Shown in pieces: positions 1-10,504 of a DNA stretch of 64,000 nt (its first letter is position 1; each line of letters starts with the position of its first letter). The stretch covers positions 25,693,801-25,757,800 of the forward strand of contig JAWZYU010000019.1 of the NCBI GenBank assembly GCA_038380435.1. The letters are read 5' to 3'. The DNA is from Ryuthela nishihirai (lineage: Eukaryota; Arthropoda; Arachnida; Araneae; Heptathelidae). Position numbers and translations under genes: made by a program. The notes under the pieces are model-generated. The model did no database searches and had not been told where the DNA came from. It worked only from the letters and a program-made list of their open reading frames with translations.

Positions 1-150
1 GCCCTGGTGATTTGAATCCTCATGCTCTTTAAGGTGCACAGGATATGGCTCTCTTGTACACTGAGTCAAGGCTTAAAGTCTGATTAATGGACTGCGGCTT
101 TCCCAAGCTATTATTATTCATCCCTTGGTTGCCCAGCACACTTGGTTCAT
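1..150 (-). repeat. SINE-2 copy, truncated and degenerate
   Basis: Read on the minus strand, this matches the middle of the SINE-2 family found in much better copies at 51590 and 6044. It shows the segment with GAGAGCCATA, the CTGTGCACC run and the GGGAAAGCCGCAGTCCA region in the same order. The copy is cut by the window edge and has lost the tRNA-like head. Confidence 0.7.
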
Positions 151-342
151 GCTCGGGATTGAAATAACATTTACAGTGTTCAGGTCAGTCTCAGTGGCAA
201 TTTAAATTCTGAATTTGCTTATAACCGTGAAAAATGCAAAATATAATAGAAAAATGGGTTATGGTCGGTAAACAATTCATATCTTGAGCACGAAAGTATA
301 GAATAATTCCCAAGTACCTCATTAAACGATTATGATATGATA

Positions 343-555
343 TATGCATATGGCCAAGTGGTTACAGTGCTTGTCTATGGATAAAAGTGACTGGGTTCAA
401 ACCATTACTGAAAATTTATTTTCCTGAGTTCTCGGCTTGCTCAGACCTCTATGGTGTATTAAATTAACTTACTATGATGTTATTATTTAACTATGATGTA
501 TTAATCCCTAAAGGCTCTTGTCGGAGTTCTGAGTCAAGAGACTGCTTAAGGTTAA
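343..555 (+). repeat. SINE-1 copy, old
   Basis: A tRNA-like head (box A-like TGGCCAAGTGG, box B-like GGTTCAAACC) is followed by a degraded version of the SINE-1 body, including traces of the TATGGTGTATTAAA and GGCTCTTGTCGGA segments. The better copy at 8511 serves as reference. The divergence suggests an old insertion. Confidence 0.6.
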
Positions 556-1335
556 TTTGTTCTTTCCTTATCATTACAAGTTATGGTTTTCACAATGTTA
601 CGATAATCTATAACGCAACTCTTTATTACTCACACGCGAGAACTTCTCGAGTGGGAGTTATGAAATTTTAGTGTTAACAATTTTGCTTCTTTTCCCATTT
701 ATTTCAAAACATTATGAACTTTATATGACATGTAATAGCAAATTCATTGTAAAAGTATATGTCGTTTTGTTGTTGAATAAACTGTTAATATTATTATGAA
801 AAATTTACTGGGGGATAGAATGTCCTAAACACACCTTTGTTTTCGAATGTTTATCTGTTCTGTGGATTTCAAGCCAAGAATTAATTAAACATGTATTAAT
901 TTTAATATTCATTCTAAAGTATTTTTTAATCAGATTTCAAAATTTTATTTTCTGTTATGAATTACCTGAAAGCATTCAACTAGAAATTGTATGAGAATAT
1001 GGCTTACTGATAAATTGAAAAAAACTAAATATTTGTGAATTATTTAATTATAATCTCATTTTAATTACTATTTCAGCATTTGTTACACATCTTAACGAGA
1101 ATATTTGATATTTTAAAATCAATATGTCATAACCAAGTTCTTCACCTTAATGATCATTTCACGTCTTTTTGGTATATGTTTTACCTATTTTCTTATTGTT
1201 TTTCCTTGTGATATGTCTGTTTGTTTATCGATTATGTGACAAACACACAAACCGACAAATGATGTTACTTTGCGTGGTAAAGTGTCACAAATTTCCTGTA
1301 CATATGTAAAACAAAATAAATAAGCTGAGAAATAC
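556..1335. other. AT-rich intergenic sequence
   Basis: No coding signal, RNA gene or repeat family shared with the rest of the window is seen here. Reading frames are short and interrupted. Confidence 0.6.
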
Positions 1336-1425
1336 TAGTTGTGCTATGAGTCGGATTCGAACCCACATCTTCAGTAACCGGCAAGGTATGCTAACAATTA
1401 CACCATCAACTACTAACGTTTCTTC
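1336..1425 (-). repeat. tRNA-derived sequence (SINE head-like)
   Basis: On the minus strand a box A-like TGGTGTAATTGTTAGCA and a box B GGTTCGAATCC are spaced as in a tRNA. The T-arm has a mismatch and no complete acceptor stem of normal spacing forms, so it is not called as a tRNA gene. Similar tRNA-like heads occur at 28870 and 21137. Confidence 0.55.
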
Positions 1426-2560
1426 TTCAGCTAATATGATTTAGCTTTCCCGCATTTTTATTTGATTCCAATAGTGGCGCCATCTATCGGTACGTGGTAA
1501 CTATGTGTCTCTTAAAGCTGAATTTTAATATTTGTCACTTTTCACAATTTTTTTCAGCTTATTATTTTATGTGTCACTTTGTGTTCTTCTCAAGGCAATT
1601 GTTCCACCAAACGTACTACATTCTGCATTAAATGAATACTTGGGTGTCAGAAGCGTTATGCAATGCAAAAATCCCCCCCCCCCCAAATTTTCTACCTATA
1701 AAAAAGGAGATATATGCAAATCGTTCTTCCATCTTCTGAATATGAGCATCCACAGTTAGGTTGTCAAATGAAAGCTTATCTTGCGGGGAGTGTCGTAATC
1801 GTATGCCTTTGGATCCGATTTCGCCATTTTTGCCTACATCCTCCAACTGGCGCCATTTCGAAATGAAATGCCTCCTTTTGCCTTTTCCCCTCTCTCGATC
1901 CTTTGTTTCTCCCTCCTGACCTGTTTCCATGAGAAAAAAAAAAGAAGAGGAGCTAGGCATACTTCTCGAAAGTTCCATAGCACCGCTCCCGCTCTCCATT
2001 TCCATCTGCATACGAATGCTGCTCTTGCCACGTGCACGGCATGTCACGCCACTAGGTCAAGATACCATCGGGTGATGTCCCTTTGGACAAGTGTTTCACG
2101 AATAAGAGAACTGTAAAGTTCACAAACAAAGGGGAAGACATAGAAGTACCGAACTGAAATTGTAGTGCAGCGTCACCTAACGTAAGGTCCGAATTACTCA
2201 TTTTCTCTCTGCTCTCGTCATGTTAGGACCGCCATTAATCTGTCTCCTTTCGTAGCTTTCAACAGAAGATAGAATTGATATGGCGTTTAATTTCTTTATT
2301 TAATCTAGTGATTTGACAAATTACGAATTATTAAAACAAATTGCAACCACAACAAATTACGAGTGAAGGACAATAAGAAAATAAGTTAAAAAGAGAAATG
2401 AAATTTGACAATTAACTACCACTTATTTTATAAAACTATTTGATTAAATTAACTTTAGTTCGTTCAATCCCCACTGACAAGTTAGCTGACACGAAGCGGT
2501 ATATTACGGATGTATTTCAACAATATGTCCATCCTTTATAAGGAAAACAAATTTTGCTGA
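1426..2560. other. Intergenic sequence with a C12 tract
   Basis: Overlapping short reading frames occur on both strands here, but none resembles a known protein. A run of 12 C lies at 1673-1684. The 1830-2250 segment is more GC-rich than its surroundings, without further recognisable features. Confidence 0.5.
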
Positions 2561-2589
2561 GATTAGTTGTCCACGAATATACAAAACAT

Positions 2590-3822
2590 TTAGTTCTTGC
2601 AAAAAAAATATTGAGATATGCTGTTGATGTCGCTTGGTTTGTTACTAACAGACAACTTCATAAAGATTTGGGCATCGACAACGTATATACCTATATTAAA
2701 TGCATCACAAAATGGTTCCTTGAGGTCGTTAATCATTAGTTGACAAAGTTTCAAAGCATTTAAAAGTCCTATTCTGTCATTTTCGGTTCGCTGTAGAATT
2801 TCTGAAAGAAGCTTTCTCCTGTATCGCCTTTTTAAACTTACAAGCACGCCTTGATCCATTGGTTGCCCTAAAGACGTTACATTAGGTGGCAAAACATGGC
2901 TTTCATTTGTCAGAAAAGAGTTCTCTTGGGTGTGTTGGGGCATTGTCGAGAATGAGTAGGGCCTTTACAGGCATTTTACGACTTGTCAAGTGGTGTTTTA
3001 CTTTTGGAACAAATTCTGCAAAGAATCATTCCTTAAAAAAATACGAGTCCATCGAAGCAGATTTTTTAGCTTTGTAGTAAACTAGCTGATCAGCTAAATT
3101 TAAATGCTTGAATGCTCGAGGTTTTGCTGATTTCCCAATTACAAAAAGAGGAAGTTTGTGCGTACCTGCAGCATTTCTATACACAGCCACAATGATCCTT
3201 TCTTTGTTTGTTTCCTGATGATGAGGATGATGAGGTTTCTTGCGCTGTCAGAAACGTTTTCGTTAGAGGAAGTTTAAAATTTAACCCAGTCTCGTCTACA
3301 TTGTAGATTTGTTCTGCTTCTTCTTTAATAAGCAGTAAAAGTTTCTCTGAAAATTCATTTGCTGCTAAAGGATCAGCTGACAATTTCTCACAACAAACGC
3401 CAAGGTAATGAACACCATGCCGTTTTTTCCAGCGAGAGAGCCATCTCACACTTGCTGAAAAATCTCCCCCATTAGCGATTTTAGAATGAAGGATTAATGT
3501 TTTTTCTTTCAAGATTGGCCCACTGATTGGCGTTCCTTTTCAAAGCTCTTGTATGAACCATAACCAAAGTGCATCACCGACAATTTCATTTTTCGGCTTT
3601 TTAAGAGTGCACCGAGAAGAAAGCGTTTTTTCAGACTCGACTTGAATGAAAATGGCTTGAGTGTAAAGATTTTCCATCCCTTCTGCAGTCATTCACCGTG
3701 CTTTTACCAACACCTAGTTCATCACAAATATGCATTACTGGATCACCTTTGTATATATGTTCTAACGCTTTTAATTTCATTTCCATCGTAACGACATTAC
3801 GCTTACGTTTGCACCCATTCAT
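2590..3822 (-). pseudogene. Tigger/jerky-type transposase, decayed
   Basis: Minus-strand fragments together cover a CENP-B/Tigger-type (pogo branch of Tc1-mariner) transposase. The N-terminal fragment starts at the Met at 3822-3820 and has the psq helix-turn-helix (KALEHIYKGDPVMHICDELG, then GVGKSTVNDC). The next fragment (3512-3177) holds WLSRWKKRHGVH and the first catalytic Asp in YNVDETGLNF. The last (about 2990-2590) has the second Asp in a LILDNAP-like stretch and the typical LPPNVTSLGQPMDQGV. Frameshifts at about 3630, 3200-3000 and 2930 separate the parts, so no functional protein can be made. This family catalyses cut-and-paste transposition into TA. I could not define the terminal repeats, so the element borders are unknown. 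The family call is firm; the exact subfamily is not. Confidence 0.85.
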
Positions 3823-4560
3823 TTTGTACCACACAATAATTAATAGATCACAACACATACTCCTGTATACGCGCAGTACATTGTGCACTGCAATATTCAC
3901 AACGAGGAACTGAAGAAAATATGAACTCTACTATAAACAAAACACTCGGCGACTTGCTTCCGCTTCTTGCAACGACCGGTTAAAGCGCAGGCCTGTTGAG
4001 CCAAGACTGGATAAGAGAGAATCTACCGTAGTTTGTTTTAAGAACCCTTAATTATTATTATGCAATATCTACTAATATTTACAAAAACAAAGTAAAGTAA
4101 AGTTTTCTCCCCACATTTCAAAAATATTCCTTGTACAATAGATTCGAACTTGATATCAACGGAAATAAAAAAGTAAAATGTAATTGTTTTCCTGCTAATT
4201 AAATATAATTAACACTTCACCACAACAGTGAATAGCGTATTCAAACGTGTTCCGTTTTTTAAAATCGATGAAAAATACAACGAAACTATTTTTCTTCAAA
4301 TGAAAACATTTCTCAGAACATAGTACGCATCAGAAACCTCGGGATCATGAGGGAATTTTTTAGAAACAGGCACATTTCCTTGTTTCATCTTGCATGCGGA
4401 ACACTTTCATGGAATTATTTTGTTTTTCGTTCCATACTTCACTTCTGCTTACATGAAACAATTTGCTTTGTAACAATGAGAAAAAGTTATTATTATTTAA
4501 CATTAGATAAAACAACATTAACTTTCTTTTCTTTGAATCCTAATCTAAATAACGAAAGCG
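3823..4560. other. Intergenic, probably includes the 5' end of the decayed Tigger element
   Basis: No gene is seen. The part next to 3822 should hold the 5' non-coding region of the transposon, but no terminal inverted repeat could be matched. The reading frame starting at 4347 runs mostly through the following SINE-2 and is not a gene. Confidence 0.4.
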
Positions 4561-4567
4561 ATTGGCT

Positions 4568-4860
4568 AATATTTGCCCTGACCACGGTCAGTAGGGGACA
4601 CCGATGGGCTTGGGAAGACAGCAGTCCGTCGGATGGGACGTTAAGTGGGTGGCACCATGTGCGGAAGAGCCATACCCTGTACACGTTAAAGAACACACTG
4701 GATGACTTTGACGGGAGGCTTTTATCTATTTCTCATAAGCAATTCCATTGGGTTCCCTCCCTAAATCTTCGGCTTCGGGGTCATTGTGACCTGGACATTT
4801 ACCCATGGTGTGCAAAAAAAATGCCGCTCAGAGGAAAAACAAACCAACCCAATTTGGCTA
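4568..4860 (+). repeat. SINE-2 copy lacking the tRNA head
   Basis: Matches the SINE-2 core and 3' part: GGTCAGTAGGGGACACCGAT, GATGGGACGTTAA, GAGCCATACCCTGTACACGT and the 3' end ATGCCGCTCAGAGG. The tRNA-like head is absent, so the copy is 5' truncated. Reading frames through it on either strand are by-products of the repeat. Confidence 0.85.
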
Positions 4861-5191
4861 GTACCTTGAATATTTTCTTTTGAACAATAAAAATTACTAT
4901 TACATTGAGTTAACGGATATTTCTGAATGAGATTCTAAGCTTCAAACAAGAAAACTAAATTTCTACAGAAAGCCAGCCAAACGCGTAATTCCAAAAATGT
5001 CACTACCTGATAAGAAGTTATAATCAAAATAATGCAATGCTTGTACAAGTGGTAAAAGTTAATCGGTTCAATAATTCATGTCATTTGTATTTTCCTATCA
5101 TTATGTCATTTGTTAATGAAAAACTTTTCTTAAATTCATCTTTTATTACAGTTATTGCTGACATTGTTACATTAACACACTAATAGTGATA

Positions 5192-5267
5192 AAGATAAGA
5201 TGATGTTACGATAGGTGCTAAATGGTTAGCTGACTATTTAATAACCATCGTAACACCATCTTATCTT
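5192..5267. repeat. Near-perfect 76-bp palindrome
   Basis: The 21-nt arms at 5192-5212 and 5247-5267 are complementary with one mismatch (AAGATAAGATGATGTTACGA against its inverse). Further short complementary blocks lie inside the loop (GGT, TAAAT, GGTTA). It could be a tiny fold-back MITE or a hairpin-forming site, and it ends where the poly(A)-polymerase-like similarity begins. Confidence 0.7.
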
Positions 5268-5960
5268 CATAATGCATATCTCCATTCAAGTACAGGATCC
5301 GAGATTAAAAAAAAAATCTGTTGTGGAATGACCCAACCCGTTTCCTCGAACGCATGGAACTTCATGTCCATCATAAAGAACCTATTAACTAATTTTGAAC
5401 AGCTCGCATTTGGATAAAATTGGCATTTTCTTGCGACTAATATTTCCCATGAGAGGCCATTTTTGTATCCAAGTACATTGGAATACAAACCACGCCTTTT
5501 AGCCCACAGTTTAATACACCTCACGGACAATTTAAAGTCTTCTTTGTTGGGTAAAAATTGAAACAGCTCTTTCATAATGTCAGAACGTTTTACCTGCTGA
5601 TACATTTGATAACCAGGATTCTGACTAAATTATAAACTCTAGCATCACGAACTTTGTTAAAGTTTTGAACACCTAAACGGACGTAGACCATATCTACCTC
5701 GACACCAGAAAATATATTTTTTCACAACTTTAGCTTATGCATGTTCGATGATACGTAGGATTTGCACTTCAGGCTATTTCTTTCAAAAGCTGAACAAATG
5801 TTATGAAAAGTTCTTTCTCATTTCGAGATTATAATACACTGAAAGTCAATGTCAGCTGATCTAGAGTTTACGAACAATTGGTGAGACCCAATATAAACAT
5901 TTTCTCATGTACTTTTTCCGCTAAATGTTGAGGAAGTGCTGTCTGCTTATTTATCTCTTT
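5267..5960 (-). pseudogene. Poly(A) polymerase-like pseudogene
   Basis: The open part (5605-5267, minus) resembles the nucleotidyltransferase/central region of canonical nuclear poly(A) polymerase, the enzyme that adds mRNA tails. It shows KLSVRCIKLWAKRRGLYSNV, then LSWEILVARKCQFYPNASCS and LVNRFF. Upstream on the same strand, in other frames, FSGVEVDMVYVRLGV corresponds to the family segment with the third catalytic Asp (…GIEID…). Stops and frameshifts interrupt it. Similarity decays at both ends, and the last ~35 residues before 5267 no longer fit the family well. No introns are evident across regions that normally lie in several exons, so a retrocopy is likely. The limits are approximate. 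It could be a decayed domain captured by a transposon instead. Confidence 0.72.
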
Positions 5961-6043
5961 TGTCATTGTTTTTAGTGGATTCGTAAAAAGAGGAATTCTT
6001 TCAAGGCATCATGTAACGGTTCAGTCAATAGGAGATCTCTGTC

Positions 6044-6430
6044 TGTAGGGGACAGGGTGGCTCAGTCGGTCGCGCACTACGCTCGCAATCTGCAGTTCTC
6101 TGGTTGGGGTCCCAGCTGGGCCAACATTAAGAGTTATGTACGCAAATCTCCTTGCCTCAGTTATTACATGGCACAGATGAACTTGGAAAGGCCGCCGTCC
6201 ACCGGATGGGTCGTTAAGCCGTAGTCCGCATGTGTGGGAGAGCCATACCCTGTACACGTTAACGAAAATGCTGGATGGCATTGACGGGAAGCTACCATCT
6301 GTCTCCCAACAGCAGTTCCAGTGGGTCCCCTTCCCCCACCTTCTCTGAGACTTTGAGATCCTTATGGCCTGGCCATTTTCTCTATTGTGTGCAAAAAAAG
6401 TGCCGCTCAGAGGTAAAGCGACCCAACTAC
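6044..6430 (+). repeat. SINE-2, nearly full length
   Basis: Begins with a tRNA-like head (box A TGGCTCAGTCGG, box B-like region around 6110). The conserved core follows (CCGGATGGGTCGTTAAG, GAGAGCCATACCCTGTACAC, GTTAACGAAAATGCTGGATG), then the 3' part ending AAGTGCCGCTCAGAGGTAAA. It is followed by an A/T-rich simple tail (AATAATAATAAC). Together with 51590 this is the reference copy for the family. Confidence 0.9.
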
Positions 6431-6770
6431 TACAACAACGTAATAATAATAACTACAACAAAATGGTAGTAATAATAGTAACAGCACTATCAGATGTTTT
6501 TCGATTTTTTTTAGATTATTAACATCTACAGGTAATGGGGGAAAAAACGAAAGGGCAACGTAAAATCATTAACATCGTGTTGGACTAACACTTGTTTCCA
6601 GTACAGCCTGTATTCGTAGCTCCATAGAGTCTACGAGTGTCTGAAAATCAGCAGGAAGGATACAACACCAAAAAAGAAACATGATAAAATCCCGCTTGTT
6701 CAATGGAGCTGGAAAACTGTCTGAGATGACGTTAAAGTAGTTCTCATTGATTTTCTAGATCAGGGGTGGG
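6431..6770. other. Left flank of the hAT element with possible Tc1 C-terminal trace
   Basis: On the minus strand around 6580-6650 the translation LVDSMELRIQAVLE resembles the C-terminal segment of Tc1-like transposases (usually LVxSMPRRxQAVI). This is too short to call an element. Nothing else is recognised. Confidence 0.3.
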
Positions 6771-7443
6771 CAAATAGCGGCCCACTAAGAGTTTTTTGTG
6801 GCCCGCCAAGACAGTCAGAAAAATCCGCCTTGAACCGAGATTCCTTCCCGTGCGCGACCGAAGTTTCTTCTCGTATTTTCTACTAGGACGGCCACATTAA
6901 TACGCATGCGCAGTATAGATACGATGCGCAGTGCTTTTCCGGTTGATCTTGGCAACAGTAAATATATAAATTTCCAACTTTAGTGAAACCATGAACCCTA
7001 CGAAAAAACGTAAAATCGGTAATGAATGTCGTGTGTTTAATGAAGAATGGACAAACAAATATTTCTTTGGTAATACAGGGAATAAAGCAGTGTGTTTATT
7101 GTGTCATGAAACGATAACCGTATTTAAGGAGTACAATCTGAAACGACATTACGAAACAAAACATAGCGAATTTGGCTGCAAACTTTCCAAGGAAGAACGC
7201 AAAATAAAAGCTGCGCAGTGTGTGAAAAGGCTGAAGAAGCAACAAACATTATTTACAAAGCAATCAACACTTCAAAATAGCGCTACAGAAGCAAGTTTCA
7301 TGGTAGCCTACAACCTTGCTAAACACAACAAGCCTTTTTCGGATGGCGAGTTTATTAAGCAGTGTATGGTAGAGTGTGCAAGTGTATTGTGTCCTGATGT
7401 TAGAAGCAAATTTGAAAGCATTTCATTGTCAAGAAGGACTATA

Positions 7444-8064
7444 CAGGGTGAATCTGAAAAAGTGGGCAAAACTTTACGGGGGGGGGGGGGGTAGAACGCA
7501 GCTATACGAGCAATATTCGTCATAGAATGTATGGTCGGAACGCAAGCGGTGAGAAGTTAAAAGGTAGTTTTCCACTGTCACATTTAAAGAATTAACACAA
7601 GAAGGAGAGGAGATACTTCAGAAAACATTTTATTAACAAGGATGTAATTGAGGTACATGCTCAAAGAAATTGCTCAAAAGAGCTGCCGCCAGCTGTAATG
7701 CAGGCTTCACACCTGCGGGATAGGGACCGACGCACATTTGCGAAGACACCAGGCATTTCCCGAATATCGCCGGCAACAACGGCGATCCTGGCGACTAGAT
7801 CCATATCGGTTTCAATGGGGCACTCGTAGATCAGGCTTTTCAAGTGCATATCCGCCATTTCGTGGTTAGTATAACCAGCCATCCTCTCGGCAATCCCCGG
7901 TAGAAATGCCGTTGGGTGCGAGGACCGACCCTTTTATACCATTTCCAACGCCACCTAGCGGCCCGCCGTTTGCGTTCCGCCCATACTTTCTATGACGAAT
8001 ATTGCTCATATAGCTGCGTTCTACCACCCCGTAAAGTTTTGCCCACTTTTTCAGATTCACCCTG
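7444..8064. mobile_element. Tc1/mariner-type MITE inside the hAT gene, TA duplication
   Basis: The inverted ends are CAGGGTGAATCTGAAAAAGT at 7444 and the matching inverse ending ATTCACCCTG at 8064. TA lies directly outside on both sides (7442-7443, 8065-8066). The inverted repeats extend about 105 bp, through GTAGAACGCAGCTATA and GCAATATTCGTCATAGAA. The left arm has a run of 14 G (7478-7491) where the right arm has only GGGGTGG. Removal of the element plus one TA leaves the host hAT frame open, so it inserted into an intact gene. Confidence 0.93.
7661..7882 (-). CDS. Fused N- and C-terminal transposase remnant in the MITE
   Basis: A 73-codon frame starts MAGYTNHEMADMHL, the characteristic N-terminus of a group of arthropod mariner-like transposases (DUF4817 type). 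It passes directly into HLKSLIYECPIETDMDLVAR and RRSLSRRCEACITAGG, the characteristic C-terminus of the same proteins. The whole HTH linker and DD(E/D) catalytic core is missing. The join falls at a shared HL dipeptide (residues 13-14), so the MITE arose by an in-frame internal deletion, possibly at microhomology. The product cannot be a transposase; whether it is translated is unknown. Family recognition is from memory of the conserved termini. Confidence 0.75.
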   Translation of the reverse strand: MAGYTNHEMADMHLKSLIYECPIETDMDLVARIAVVAGDIREMPGVFANVRRSLSRRCEACITAGGSSFEQFL

Positions 8065-8510
8065 TAGTGCGGCGCATTGACTCAATTAGCGACGAACTCA
8101 CAGAACAGCTGAAGACTGCGAGCAAAGATTTTGTTTGGTTTTCTTTGGCACTGGATGAGAGCACAGATAACGAAGACAGTGCACAATTACTCATCTTTAT
8201 CCGTGGAATTAATGAAAATTTCGTTATCACAGAGGAATTACTTGGCCTAAAATCAATGAAAGATAGAACCACTGGTCAGGACTTGCTTGAGTGTGCTGTG
8301 AATTGTGTGGAGAAAAGTGGCTTGTCCTGGAACAAAATGGCAAGCATTACAACAGATGGGGCCAGAGCTTTCAGTGGAAAAAATGTAGGTATGGTTAAGC
8401 TTTTAAAAAACAAGTTACAAGCACAAGACACAGACAGTGATATCTTGTCTTTTCATTGCATTTTGCATCAGGAGAGCCTTTGTAAAGCTGCACTGGGCTT
8501 AAAGCATGTG

Positions 8511-8722
8511 GTGCCCATGGCCGAGTGGTTAGCGTGCTTGGCTACTGATCTAAGGGACCTGGGTTCGAGCCCCGGATAAGGCATGGATGTATGTGTCGTT
8601 TTTCTGCTGAGGTCCTGCCATCCTCTCAGACCTTCTACTATGGCGTATAAACTGACAGGCTCCTGTCAGACCTCTGTGGCAAGCAGCTGCTTGAGGGGGT
8701 ATTTATTTATTATATTATTTAT
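8511..8722 (+). repeat. SINE-1 reference copy
   Basis: The tRNA-like head occupies 8511-8584. Box A is TGGCCGAGTGG, box B GGTTCGAGCCC, the acceptor-like GTGCC pairs with GGCAT, and the T-arm CCTGGG/CCCCGG is intact. The body includes CTGCTGAGGTCCTGCCATCC, CTATGGCGTATAAACTGACA and GGCAAGCAGCTGCTTGAGGG, ending in an ATTTATT-rich tail. It interrupts the hAT transposase after the LKHV codons. Such SINEs are transcribed by RNA polymerase III and mobilised by a partner LINE. Confidence 0.92.
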
Positions 8723-9861
8723 TTAGATCCTATTGTTAGTGTGGTCACTCACCATTGACAGTTCCAATCTTTTCTTGAGGATGTGGAGGCAGAGTATGAA
8801 GACGTAATTTACCACAACAGTGTGAGGTGGTTGAGCCTGGGCAAAGTGATAAAAAGAGTCTGGGCATTGCAGAATGAAATCCTCTTATTTCTGGACACGA
8901 AGCAGATATCTCATGATTTTGTTACAAAAATAGGATGTGAGGAGTGGAGATAAGAGACGATGTTTGCAGCTGATGTATTTGAGAAATTGAATGAACTGAA
9001 TGTGACATTGCAGGGAAAGGGGTTGTTTGCACATGAAATGTGGAAGCATGTAAAATCATTCAAAGCAAAACTAGGTCTATTTGCAAGGCAAGCAGGTGAA
9101 GGCAATTTTTGTCATTTCCCTTTATTAGGAAAACAGAAAGTGCCTGAAAGTGTTTTTGGTAAGATAAGGGATCATCTGCAGAGTTTGGAGGACGAGGTCA
9201 CAAGCAGATTTCAGGACTTTAAGAAAATTGAGCCTAAATTCAATTTGCTCTCTTATCCCATCACTGCTGATATTGACACAGCACCTGAGGAGCTGCAACT
9301 TGAACTTATTGACATGCAGTCAGATCACACTGTGAAAGAAATGTTTAATGCTGTAACATTAGTTGACTTTTACAAATCTTTGTCTGCTGAAAAATTTCCA
9401 TGTATGAAGAAATTTGCTGGAAAAATGTTCTCTATATTTGGGTCTACATATATTTGTGAGCAAAGTTTTTCTTGCTTGAAGATCATCAAGAGTAAATATA
9501 GATGCTCTTTGACAGACATTAACTTGCAGGCTGTGATGAGAATCTCAACAAGCAATCTCACTCCTGATTTCAAAAAAATTGTAGAAAAGTGTGATAGGGT
9601 ACATTTGTCTCATTAAACTGATTCTAAATTTAAATGTGCTTGCAGCTACAGATGATATGAAATTAGCACAATAAATAAATTGAATAAAACTGCCACTATT
9701 TTATTTAATTTATATTTATTGATTTTTATGGTACAATTTATACCTTTTCTGAAATGCAAAGTTAACTAATGATGAATGCAATCATTTTAAAAAGTGCGGC
9801 CCTCCGCTAACCTCCGCTTCCACAAAGTGGCCCCCCGAGCCAAAACAATTGCCCACCCCTG

Positions 9862-10199
9862 CCCTAGAGGTATGACCCCGCTTACTGCTGCAGTACCCTG
9901 CAGGTTAGGATGGGTTACAAAGAATGGTAATATGCATGCTGCTGACCACTGCAAAGCACAGATATTCGCTCCATGCACAGTCCAGCCAAAGTCGCACCTC
10001 CATTGTTTCCCGCAGCTGAAGGCCACATTCTCAACTGGTTGCGTTCTAGTGACAATCTGAAGGATAGTTTCTAGAGATAAGATGCAGTCAGTAAAATGAC
10101 TTTTCGACTCTAAAATTTTTCACTGAGAACAAATATTTGTTTCAATTCACGAAACTGAATTCGGTTTCTTAGGAAAATAATCAGTTTATGCAATGAAAT
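9862..10199. other. Right flank of hAT, no recognised gene
   Basis: A GC-richer stretch (9862-10060) is open in two frames on opposite strands, but neither translation resembles a known protein. The rest is AT-rich. Confidence 0.4.
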
Positions 10200-10325
10200 G
10201 AAAATAAAAATAAATTATCTCTCAAACATCTCCTTCTCAGAGAAGTCTGACAGGAACCTGTCAGTATAATACGCTACAGACAAAATTTGTGAGGAAGGCG
10301 AGACCGCAGCAGAAAGACACATCTA
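10200..10325 (-). repeat. SINE-1 body fragment
   Basis: The minus strand carries the SINE-1 body: CTGCTGCGGTCTCGCCTTCC near 10306, the GACAGGTTCCTGTCAGACTT palindrome-like segment at 10240-10262, and an A/T tail on the left. The tRNA head is missing. Confidence 0.75.
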
Positions 10326-10504
10326 TATATAGGGTACGACTTTTTTCAGGTTAAAAATAACTCCATTAGATGAATAATTATCGGGGAAAAAAATCCTCTT
10401 TATTTTCAATTTGTGTTGAAATAAAAATAATTGAAATATTCAGATATAAGGTAATAATTTTATTATTGACATACGATAACATATGCATATCCATTGTTTC
10501 TTCG

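Larger units (their letters stand above)
6991..9616 (+). pseudogene. hAT transposase, ZBED/GTF2IRD2-like, interrupted
   Basis: It opens at ATG 6991 with a BED zinc finger (residues about 20-60: C35, C38, H53, H58). The frame stays open to the MITE at 7444. It resumes in the same frame at 8067 with the catalytic-core segment LALDESTDNEDSAQLL and TTDGARAFSG, up to LGLKHV, where SINE-1 is inserted. After it the frame continues (DPIVSV, then HNSVRWLSLGKVIKRVW) with at least one stop near 8758. A separate open frame (8960-9616) ends with the hAT C-terminal dimerisation region (STYICEQSFSCLKIIKSKYR). hAT transposases cut and paste with 8-bp duplications. The gene is dead because of the insertions and the stops at about 8758 and 8952, but each part is well preserved, suggesting a relatively recent element. 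Confidence 0.9.
6771..9861 (+). mobile_element. hAT DNA transposon (nested with a MITE and a SINE)
   Basis: The terminal repeats are CAGGGGTGGGCAA at 6771 and its inverse TTGCCCACCCCTG ending at 9861, followed inward by GC-rich GCGGCCC-type sequence typical of hAT ends. The flanking octamers (TTCTAGAT left, CCCTAGAG right) agree at 5 of 8 positions and share the CTAGA core, consistent with a decayed 8-bp target duplication. Inside are a BED-finger/hAT transposase reading frame, a 621-bp MITE (7444-8064) and a SINE-1 copy (8511-8722). Without the two insertions the element would be about 2.3 kb. Confidence 0.9.

Noticed and set aside
1628..2047. A 139-codon minus-strand frame overlapping two others
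   Set aside because: Composition is low in complexity, it includes a polyglycine run from the C12 tract, and there is no family resemblance.
4347..4883. A 178-codon plus-strand open frame
   Set aside because: More than half of it lies in a SINE-2 copy, and the rest resembles no protein. Similar frames occur in other SINE-2 copies.
8511..8584. Possible tRNA-Ser or tRNA-Leu gene
   Set aside because: Boxes A and B and the T-arm are good, but the same sequence recurs with a shared SINE body, and the full cloverleaf with an anticodon arm is not convincing.
9787..10060. Overlapping 79- and 88-codon frames right of the hAT element
   Set aside because: They partly cover the hAT terminal repeat, and neither strand gives a recognisable protein.
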